Below, one piece after another: positions 16,763-24,221 of a stretch of 64,000 nucleotides of DNA; position 1 is the stretch's first letter; each line of letters begins with the position of its first letter. The stretch covers positions 1 through 64,000 of the forward strand of contig NZ_JAATVU010000015.1 of assembly GCF_013184745.1 (NCBI RefSeq). Direction: 5' to 3'. Below the pieces are notes generated by a model. It saw only the letters and a program-made list of their open reading frames with translations, searched no databases and was not told the DNA's origin. The translations under genes were made by a program, and so were the position numbers. This DNA comes from Mangrovicoccus sp. HB161399. GTDB taxonomy: Bacteria; Pseudomonadota; Alphaproteobacteria; Rhodobacterales; Rhodobacteraceae.

Positions 16763-17584
16763 TCAGGCCCCGAGCACGATCTTCGCCGCCTCTTCGCCGG
16801 TCTCGACGAAGCGGAAGAGGTCGAGGTCGTCGGCACCGATCGTGCCCGCGGCTTCCAGCGCCTCCCAGTTGATGATCGAGCGCCAGAATTTCTCGCCGAA
16901 AAGCAGGATCGGCACCGGCGCCATGCGCTGGGTCTGGATCAGAGTCATCGCCTCGAACAGCTCGTCGAGCGTGCCGAAGCCGCCCGGGAAGACGGTGATC
17001 GCCTTGGCGCGCATCAGGAAATGCATCTTCCGGATGGCGAAGTAGTGGAAGTTGAACGAGAATTCCGGCGTCACATAGGCGTTGGGCGTGGCCTCGAAGG
17101 GCAGCACGATGTTCAGCCCGATCGACTTGCCGCCGGCCTGCTCGGCGCCCATGTTGCCGGCCTCCATCACGCCCGGACCGCCGCCGGTGACGATGACGTT
17201 CTCGTGGCCGCCGGATTTCATGCTTTCCAGCGTCATCAGCCGGGCGAATTCGCGGGCCTCTTCGTAGAAATGGCTGAGCTCGCCGAGCGCCGGGGTGCGC
17301 GCGTTGTGCTTCTCGGCGGGCGAGGGAATGCGGGCGCCGCCGAACATCACCACGGTGGAGGTGATCCCGGCCTCGTCCATCATCATCTGGGGCTTGAGAA
17401 GCTCCAGCTGCAGCCGCACCGGGCGCAGTTCCTCGCGCATCAGGAAGTCGGGATCGTCGAAGGCCAGCCGGTAGGTCGGCGACAGGGTCTGCGGCGTCTG
17501 TTCCTCGATCAGGCTGCGGCGGATGTCCTCTCGCGCATCGGGGAAGGGATGGGCCTTTGAACCTGTCATCTTGGTGTCTTTCAT
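16763..17584 (-). CDS. LOG-family protein (TIGR00730 type), putative nucleotide 5'-monophosphate phosphoribohydrolase
   Basis: 273 residues, Rossmann-like. The LOG motif appears as [13 protein letters not shown], with the preceding [17 protein letters not shown] and [12 protein letters not shown]. This matches lysine-decarboxylase-like/LOG proteins, which hydrolyse cytokinin or purine nucleotide monophosphates to base and ribose 5-phosphate. The protein is longer than plant-type LOG (about 200 aa) because of an N-terminal extension of about 60 residues, as in the PpnN-like or large LOG subgroup. ATG 17584 (MKDTKMTG) is chosen. It is divergent from dapD. Confidence 0.85.
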   Translation of the reverse strand: MKDTKMTGSKAHPFPDAREDIRRSLIEEQTPQTLSPTYRLAFDDPDFLMREELRPVRLQLELLKPQMMMDEAGITSTVVMFGGARIPSPAEKHNARTPALGELSHFYEEAREFARLMTLESMKSGGHENVIVTGGGPGVMEAGNMGAEQAGGKSIGLNIVLPFEATPNAYVTPEFSFNFHYFAIRKMHFLMRAKAITVFPGGFGTLDELFEAMTLIQTQRMAPVPILLFGEKFWRSIINWEALEAAGTIGADDLDLFRFVETGEEAAKIVLGA

Positions 17585-17661
17585 ATGGATTGCACCCTCC
17601 GACCCATAGCCGTATAGCCCGGTGGACCGCGACGCCAGAGCAAACCGTTCGGAGAGGCCCC

Positions 17662-18489
<828 letters not shown>

Positions 18490-18510
18490 TCCGCGGCCAG
18501 ACCGTTTTCG

Positions 18511-18538
18511 GAGGGCTTCCCCGCGGGGAGGCCCTTTT
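18511..18538 (+). terminator. Rho-independent terminator of dapD
   Basis: GAGGGCTTCCCC pairs with GGGGAGGCCC around a short CG-rich centre and is followed by TTTT at 18535-18538. It sits 22 bases after the dapD stop. Confidence 0.8.
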
Positions 18539-18630
18539 CCGTTCGCGGTCCAGCTCTTCGGCCCAGGGGCCTGCCGCGGTCTCCGCCGCGCCTGATTGAC
18601 CGGTGCGCTGCGCCGGATTGGCATCATGCC

Positions 18631-19170
18631 GTGGAAACGGGTGCCGGAGTTTCTTGCCGGATGGCCGAGTCTAGGAAGCGCAGGACGCCTGGACCGGCTC
18701 TTGCCGGAAGATGTGTCCACTGGGTGATGCTGCTGTTTGCCCGGCACGAGGCTTGGGTGCTCCGGACAAGGAGAAAAGCGCCATTCTTTGGCCCGCTGTT
18801 CCTCGGAACTTTCTTCCCATGGATGCTCATTCCCGCGATTCCCGTTGGCATCTCGATGGTTTTCCTCATGGAGAAGGCGTTCATTCTCGCCATGATCTTC
18901 GGTTGGGTCGGGCGCGTCGGCGGAATTGTCGTCCTGGTTCCCTGGTACTTCCGGCGGGATTGCACCGACGATGATTTGAGGCATGGCCGCGCCAAGAGGG
19001 CGCTGAAGAAGGAAAGGGAGCTTTCGGCCTGCCTGGACCGGCTGCAAGCCACGGACCCGCGCGAAGCGGTCCGCGAGCTGCGCGTCTTCCCGAAACGGAA
19101 AAGGCAGGACTCCGGGCTGCGGAAACAGCCATTGGACGGGCCCGCTCCACCGCGGCCCGGCGTCGCGTGA
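18631..19170 (+). CDS. Small putative membrane protein, unknown
   Basis: A frame of up to 179 residues. The likeliest core starts at the internal ATG 18727 (MLLFARHEAWVLRTRRKAP). Two hydrophobic segments (FLGTFFPWMLIPAIPVGISM and KAFILAMIFGWVGRVGGIVV) precede a basic C-terminal half (RAKRALKKERELSACLDRL, FPKRKRQDSGLRK). No family is recognised. Codon third positions include more A and T than the neighbours, and no strong ribosome-binding site was found for any start. This stretch may be a recently acquired or poorly expressed gene, or a chance frame. It fills most of the 736-base gap between dapD and the next gene. Confidence 0.42.
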   Translation: METGAGVSCRMAESRKRRTPGPALAGRCVHWVMLLFARHEAWVLRTRRKAPFFGPLFLGTFFPWMLIPAIPVGISMVFLMEKAFILAMIFGWVGRVGGIVVLVPWYFRRDCTDDDLRHGRAKRALKKERELSACLDRLQATDPREAVRELRVFPKRKRQDSGLRKQPLDGPAPPRPGVA

Positions 19171-19225
19171 AATCGGTCCCGGACCGTGCTAGCGTGCCTC
19201 GAGTTTCGGGTTCGAGCGGGGTGAC

Positions 19226-19879
19226 ATGGTGGACAAGCAGGTTCTGGCGGTGGAGCAGGAGCTGGCCTCCCGCTTCGAAAGCCTCGGCTTCAACTGCGAA
19301 TTCGGCTTCGTCCAGACCAGATGCGGATGGCAGCAGGGCGGGCTTCTCAGATGGGCGGTGGCGATGCCGGGGCCATTGCTGAAGAACCTGCGGAACGGCT
19401 TCGACGGCATCTACGAATGGGACAGCCTCGTCGTGCGCAACCCGAAGATGGTCACCGACACCGCAAGCGGGCTTGGATTCCACACGGGGATGCATTCGAA
19501 GGACGGCGCATTCGTGCATGGCGAAGAGGAGCGGCGGCGCATCCACGAGGAGGAGCGCGCGAAGTTCCTGTTCCTGCGCGACCGTCTGCTGGAGCAGCTG
19601 GCCGAGGGGCATCGCATGTTCGTCTACAAGTACAATCCCGGCGTCGAGCCCGAGATCGTGCAGAAGATCGCCCGCACCATCGGACGGGCGGGGCCGGGGC
19701 GATTCCTCTACGTGCAGGCGGCCGAGCGGCCCGAGCAGGTCGGGACCGTCACACACGAGGGCGGCAACCTCTATCTCGGCTACGTGGAAAAGCTCTGGTG
19801 GCGCGATCCCGAACCCGCGAATGTCGATTACGCGGGCTGGCGCAAGCTGATGCAGGCGACGGAGCGCTTCCTGCCCTGA
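19226..19879 (+). CDS. Hypothetical protein with ESLGxNCEFG motif
   Basis: 217 residues, no signal peptide. The N-terminal block FESLGFNCEFGFVQTRCGW followed by GLLRWAVAMPGPLLKNL resembles the ESLG-NCEFG-Q module seen in uncharacterised Rhodobacterales proteins, often beside glycan or capsule functions. That association is from memory and needs a search. The C-terminal half contains RDRLLEQLAEGHRMFVYKY and GGNLYLGYVEKLWWRDPEP. No catalytic motif I can name is present. It stands alone and converges on the M3 peptidase gene, with a weak CCTGCC/GGCAGG hairpin over its stop. Confidence 0.75.
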   Translation: MVDKQVLAVEQELASRFESLGFNCEFGFVQTRCGWQQGGLLRWAVAMPGPLLKNLRNGFDGIYEWDSLVVRNPKMVTDTASGLGFHTGMHSKDGAFVHGEEERRRIHEEERAKFLFLRDRLLEQLAEGHRMFVYKYNPGVEPEIVQKIARTIGRAGPGRFLYVQAAERPEQVGTVTHEGGNLYLGYVEKLWWRDPEPANVDYAGWRKLMQATERFLP

Positions 19880-19901
19880 GGCAGGTGCGCCCCGCCAGCG
19901 G

Positions 19902-21932
19902 TCAGGCGGCGTCCGGGACCAGCCCGCGCCCCTTCAGCAGGGCCTCCGGCCCGGGCATCCGCCCGCGGAACGCGGTGTAGAGCTCCGCCGGATCGGCCGA
20001 GCCGCCGACCGAGAGGATGTTGCGCTCCAGGCTCGCCGCAGTCTCGTCATGGAAGGCGTCGTCCTGTTCGAGGAAGGCCTCGAACGCATCGGCATCCATC
20101 ACCTCGGACCACATGTAGCTGTAGTATCCGCTGGAATAGCCGTCGCCCGCGAAGACATGGGCGAAATGCGGCGTCGCATGGCGCATGGCGATCGCATGCG
20201 GCAGGCCGAGCCCGTCCAGCACCTCCTTCTGCCGCGCCATGATGTCCTCGGGCGCCTTGCCGGAATGGAAGTCGAGATCCACGAGCGCCGAGGCGACATA
20301 TTCCACCGTGGCGAAGCCCTGGCCGAAATTCTTTGCCGCCAGCAGCCGGTCCAGCATGTCCTGCGGCATCGGCTCGCCGGTCTCGGCATGGGTGGCGAAC
20401 TCCTGCAGCACGGCGGGGACCTCCAGCCAGTGCTCGTAGAGCTGGCTCGGCAGTTCGACGAAATCGCGCGCCACAGAGGTGCCGGAGACCGAGGAATAGG
20501 TCACGTCCGACAGCATCTGGTGCAGCGCATGGCCGAATTCGTGGAACAGCGTGCGCGCGTCGTCATAGCTCAGCAGCGCCGGCTTGCCCTTGGGCGGCTT
20601 GGCGAAGTTGCAGACATTGACCACGACGGGGCGGATGTCGCCTGCCAGCTTCTGCTGGTCGCGGATCGCCGAGCACCAGGCGCCGGAGCGCTTCGAGCCG
20701 CGGGCGAAATAGTCGCCGATGAAGACGGCGAGGTGGCGGCCGTTCCGGGTGACCTCCCAGGCGCGGCAATCGGCATGGTAGAGCGGCACGTCGAGCTTGC
20801 GGAACTCCAGCCCGAACAGCCGGTTGGCGCAGGTGAAGGCCGCCTCGATCATCCGGTCGAGCTGCAGGTAGGGCTTCAGCGCGGCCTCGTCGAGATCGTG
20901 CTCCGCCGCGCGCTGCTTCTCGGCGTAGTAGTGCCAGTCCCAGGGCTCCAGGTCGCCGTTCACCCCGTGCTCGTGCATCATCTGCGCGAGTTTCGCGGCA
21001 TCGGCCTCTGCCTGCGCCTTGGCGGGCTGCCAGACCTGCATCAGCAGGTCGCGCACCGCAGCGGGCGTCTTGGCCATCTCGGTTTCCAGCTTGAAGGCGG
21101 CGAAGCTGCCGTATCCCAGCAGGCCCGCGCGTTCCTCGCGCAGCTTGAGGATCTCGGTGGCGATGCCGCGGTTGTCGGTCTCGCCGCCATTCTCGCCGCG
21201 GGCCACCCAGGCGCGGTATGCCTTCTCCCGCAGGTCGCGGCGCGGGCTGAACTGCAGGAAGGGCGTGATCAGCGAGCGGCTGAGCGTCACCACCGGGCCG
21301 TCCTGGCCCTTTTCCTCGCCCGCGGCACGGGCGGAGGCCGTGACGAAGTCCGGCAGGCCCTCCAGGTCCCCTTCGGCAAGCGGCATGAACCAGGACCGCT
21401 CGTCGGCCAGCAGGTTCTGGGTGAATTGCGTGCCCAGGACGGCGAGCCGCGCGGTGATCTCGGCCAGCCGTTCGCGGTCGGCGCCTTCCAGCTCGGCGCC
21501 CGAGCGGACGAAGCCGCGCCGGGTCAGCATCAGCAGGCGCGCCTGTTCCGGCGTCAGCTTCAGCGTCTCGCGCTGCTGCCAGAGGGCATCGACCCGCGCG
21601 AAGAGCTGGCGGTTCATCGAGACTTCGGAGGAATAGGCGGCGAGTGCGGGCGAGAAATCCCGCATCAGGGCCTCGCGCGCGGCGTTGCTGTCGGCGCCCG
21701 CCATGTTGTAGAACACGCCCAGCACCTTGTTCAGCAGCCGGTCGGCCAGTTCCAGGGCCTCGATCGTGTTGGCGAAGGTCGGCGGCTCGGGGTTCTCCGC
21801 GATCGCCTTGATCGCCGCCCGCGACTGTTCCATCGCCTCGTCGAAAGCGGGACGGAACTGGCCGTCCTCGATGCGGTCGAACGGGGGCAGGTCGAATTCG
21901 GTTGCCCAGTCTTCGGTCAGCGCATTGGTCAT
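19902..21932 (-). CDS. M3 family zinc oligopeptidase (oligopeptidase A / peptidyl-dipeptidase Dcp type)
   Basis: 676 residues, the family's normal size. The zinc site HEFGH lies at residues 464-468 in LFHEFGHALHQML, and the third-ligand region (EYVASALVDLDFH) follows. Downstream FAGDGYSSGYYSYMWSEVMD is the substrate-binding loop typical of Dcp/OpdA. No signal peptide is present, so it should act in the cytoplasm on short peptides, for example released signal peptides. Dcp versus OpdA (PrlC) cannot be decided with certainty. The AGYYSYMW-like block fits both. Confidence 0.92.
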   Translation of the reverse strand: MTNALTEDWATEFDLPPFDRIEDGQFRPAFDEAMEQSRAAIKAIAENPEPPTFANTIEALELADRLLNKVLGVFYNMAGADSNAAREALMRDFSPALAAYSSEVSMNRQLFARVDALWQQRETLKLTPEQARLLMLTRRGFVRSGAELEGADRERLAEITARLAVLGTQFTQNLLADERSWFMPLAEGDLEGLPDFVTASARAAGEEKGQDGPVVTLSRSLITPFLQFSPRRDLREKAYRAWVARGENGGETDNRGIATEILKLREERAGLLGYGSFAAFKLETEMAKTPAAVRDLLMQVWQPAKAQAEADAAKLAQMMHEHGVNGDLEPWDWHYYAEKQRAAEHDLDEAALKPYLQLDRMIEAAFTCANRLFGLEFRKLDVPLYHADCRAWEVTRNGRHLAVFIGDYFARGSKRSGAWCSAIRDQQKLAGDIRPVVVNVCNFAKPPKGKPALLSYDDARTLFHEFGHALHQMLSDVTYSSVSGTSVARDFVELPSQLYEHWLEVPAVLQEFATHAETGEPMPQDMLDRLLAAKNFGQGFATVEYVASALVDLDFHSGKAPEDIMARQKEVLDGLGLPHAIAMRHATPHFAHVFAGDGYSSGYYSYMWSEVMDADAFEAFLEQDDAFHDETAASLERNILSVGGSADPAELYTAFRGRMPGPEALLKGRGLVPDAA

Positions 21933-22004
21933 TGCGGGACTCCTTTTTCCAAGAGCTAAGCCTTGCGCGCGCCGCTGGCGAGAGGGCGCGCGGAAATTTT
22001 GCGG

Positions 22005-23072
22005 TCAGGCGCCGCGGCCCTGGCAGACCGGACAATCCGCCCGCGCCTTCAGCCGCAGCTTGCGGTTCTCGCCCCAGAGCGCGTCGTAGAGCACCATCTC
22101 GCCGCGCAGCGGCTGGCCTGCCTCCGCGAGGTATTTCAGCGCTTCGACCGCCATCATCGAGCCGATGACGCCGGGCAGGGGGCCGATCACTCCGGCCTCT
22201 GCGCAGGTCGGCACCAGCCCGGGCGCGGGGGCCTCGGGGAAGACGCATTGGTAGCAGGGGCCGCCGCCCGCGGGGTCGAACAGGCTCAGCTGGCCCTCCC
22301 ACTGGGTGATCGCCCCCGAGATCAGTGGCGTGGAGGTCTCCGCGCAGGTCCGGTTGACGAGATAGCGGGTGGCGAAATTGTCGGTGCCGTCGAGCACCAG
22401 GTCGTACTCCGCGATCAGTTCCGCCGCGATGCCGTCGTCGAGGCGCTGGTGATAGGGGCGGACCAGCACATGCGGGTTGATCTCGCGCAGCGCCATCTGT
22501 GCCGAGAAGACCTTGGGCATGCCGGTGCGTTCGGCCGTGTGGATGATCTGGCGGTGTAGGTTCGAGACATCGACCGTGTCGTCGTCGATGACCCCGATGG
22601 TGCCGACGCCCGCCGCTGCGAGATATTGCAGCACGGGCGCGCCCAGCCCGCCCGCGCCGATCACCAGCACCTTGGCGCGCTTCAGCTTCATCTGCCCCGG
22701 ACCGCCGACCTCGCGCAGCAGGATCTGGCGCATGTAGCGGTCCAGCTCGTCATCCGACAGCGGCGCCCGCGGGTCGGGCTCCGGCTCCGGCGCGGGGTCT
22801 GGCTCCCGGTTCTCGGGGCGCACGCGGGATTTCAGCGCCCTGAGGCCCTGGACATACGCAAAGCCGATCGCGGCGAAGCCGCCGAGCAGCAGCCACATCT
22901 CCACCGACCCGCCGAGCGCGCGGTGCAGCGCCGCGCCGGGCGGCAGCAGGAGCAGGAGGGCGAGGGTCAGGATGTAGAGCAGCCCGATCATCAGCCAGCG
23001 GGCCTGGCGCGGCGCCTTCAGCGCCCAGCCGGCCAGCCAGATCGCTGCGGCGGCGGCGAGGAACAGGATCAT
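22005..23072 (-). CDS. MoeB/ThiF-family adenylyltransferase with N-terminal membrane helices
   Basis: 355 residues. Residues 1-85 hold three hydrophobic segments (ILFLAAAAAIWLAGWAL, LMIGLLYILTLALLLLLP, MWLLLGGFAAIGFAYVQG). An acidic Pro-rich linker leads to the E1-like domain: VIGAGGLGAPVLQYLAAAG (nucleotide binding), IDDDTVDVSNLHRQIIHT, LVLDGTDNFATRYLVN and SGAITQWEGQLSLF. Zinc-site cysteine pairs are in CYQC and CPVC. There is no C-terminal rhodanese domain. It should adenylate a MoaD/ThiS-like sulfur carrier. The position downstream of the formate dehydrogenase operon (119-base gap) favours a role in molybdopterin synthesis. The membrane anchor is unusual compared with soluble E. coli MoeB. 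Confidence 0.85.
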   Translation of the reverse strand: MILFLAAAAAIWLAGWALKAPRQARWLMIGLLYILTLALLLLLPPGAALHRALGGSVEMWLLLGGFAAIGFAYVQGLRALKSRVRPENREPDPAPEPEPDPRAPLSDDELDRYMRQILLREVGGPGQMKLKRAKVLVIGAGGLGAPVLQYLAAAGVGTIGVIDDDTVDVSNLHRQIIHTAERTGMPKVFSAQMALREINPHVLVRPYHQRLDDGIAAELIAEYDLVLDGTDNFATRYLVNRTCAETSTPLISGAITQWEGQLSLFDPAGGGPCYQCVFPEAPAPGLVPTCAEAGVIGPLPGVIGSMMAVEALKYLAEAGQPLRGEMVLYDALWGENRKLRLKARADCPVCQGRGA

Positions 23073-23191
23073 CGCGGCGCCTCCGTCAGGGGCATCCGGG
23101 CGCGGGCGCAGGGCATGGGGGCGGTCCTTTCCAGGTCGGCTCGGTCCCCTGTCTGCCCCCGGACAGCCCTGTGATCAATGGGCGAATGGGC

Positions 23192-23410
23192 TCATTCGGC
23201 GGGCACGCGCACCAGCGCGAATGCCTCCTTGACCAGCGGGTCCAGCCCGTCGCCGCCTGCCTCCACATGGGCCGCCAGCTGCTGGCGCATCCGCGGTTCC
23301 CAGAAATCGTTCAGGTGGTCGGCCACGCGCTGGGCCTGGTCGCTGCCCGGCTGGGTCTTGAAGAAGGTGGCGATCTGGTTGGCCATCATGGCCATTTTCT
23401 CAGGCGACAT
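23192..23410 (-). CDS. fdsD: NAD-dependent formate dehydrogenase delta subunit
   Basis: 72 residues. MSPEKMAMMANQIATFF, ADHLNDFWEPRMRQQLAAHV and the DPLVKEAF segment match the small FdsD subunit found at the end of fds operons (Rhodobacter capsulatus, Cupriavidus). It is helical, without metal-binding residues. FdsD is needed for a stable, active complex. The start overlaps the end of the fdhD gene by 11 bases. Confidence 0.92.
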   Translation of the reverse strand: MSPEKMAMMANQIATFFKTQPGSDQAQRVADHLNDFWEPRMRQQLAAHVEAGGDGLDPLVKEAFALVRVPAE

Positions 23411-24221
23411 TTGGATCCTCGGGCTGGATGCGGTCGGGGCGGCTGTAGAGGTCGAAGCCGTCGCCGCGGGCGAAGGCGGCAACGGTCAGCCCGGCCCCGC
23501 GGGCGAGGCGGAGCGCTGTGGCGGTGGGGGCGGAAACGGCGATCAGCACCGGCGACCCGGCGATGACGGTCTTCTGCACCATCTCGACCGAGACGCGGCT
23601 GGTCAGGACGATGGCGCCGTCTGCCGGATCGGTGCCGCGGCGGACCAGCGCGCCGATCAGCTTGTCGAGCGCGTTGTGGCGGCCGACATCCTCGCGGGCG
23701 CAGGTGATGCCCTTGCCGGGTTCGAGAAAGCCCGCCGCATGGACCGCGCGGGTCTGGTCATGCAGCGGCTGGTGGTGGCGCAGCTCCTCGGTGGCCCGGC
23801 CGGCCTCGGCGGCGGTCAGGCGCCAGTCCGGATCGGGCAGCACCGGCAGGGGCCGCAGCGCCTGTTCTAGGCTGTCGATGCCGCAGAGCCCGCAGCCCAC
23901 GGGGCCGAGCATCGCCCGGCGCCGCGCCTTGACCTCGGCGGACCGGTCGGCCGAGAGCCAGAACCGCGCCTCGATCCCCGTGCCGTGCTCGGCCAGCTCG
24001 AAGCTGGCGATGTCCTCCGGCCCCTGCAGGATGCCCTCGCTGAGCGCGAAGCCGATGGCGAAATCCTCGATATCCGAGGGCGTCGCCATCATCACGGCCT
24101 GGGTCGACCCGTCGAAGGTGATCGCGACGGGGGTCTCCTCGGGCAGGGACCGGGTGATCTCGGCCTGCCCGCCGCCGCGATGGGCGTGGCCGGGCAGGCT
24201 GCGGACCGGTTTCATCGTCAT
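23400..24221 (-). CDS. fdhD: Formate dehydrogenase accessory sulfurtransferase FdhD (FdsC)
   Basis: 273 residues. The protein delivers sulfur to the molybdenum cofactor of the catalytic subunit. Family motifs are IEDFAIGFALSEGIL, GCGLCGIDSLEQAL (the persulfide-carrying Cys pair), REDVGRHNALDKLIG, SRVSVEMVQKTVIAG and APTATALRLA. The start ATG at 24221 overlaps the fdsA stop (ATGA). A second ATG six bases on is possible. Placement between fdsA and fdsD corresponds to fdsC in Rhodobacter. Confidence 0.95.
   Translation of the reverse strand: MTMKPVRSLPGHAHRGGGQAEITRSLPEETPVAITFDGSTQAVMMATPSDIEDFAIGFALSEGILQGPEDIASFELAEHGTGIEARFWLSADRSAEVKARRRAMLGPVGCGLCGIDSLEQALRPLPVLPDPDWRLTAAEAGRATEELRHHQPLHDQTRAVHAAGFLEPGKGITCAREDVGRHNALDKLIGALVRRGTDPADGAIVLTSRVSVEMVQKTVIAGSPVLIAVSAPTATALRLARGAGLTVAAFARGDGFDLYSRPDRIQPEDPNVA

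Noticed and set aside
19870-19885. CCTGCC/GGCAGG hairpin over the stop at 19879 as a terminator
   Set aside because: Only six base pairs without a T-run. Such stems are frequent in DNA this GC-rich.
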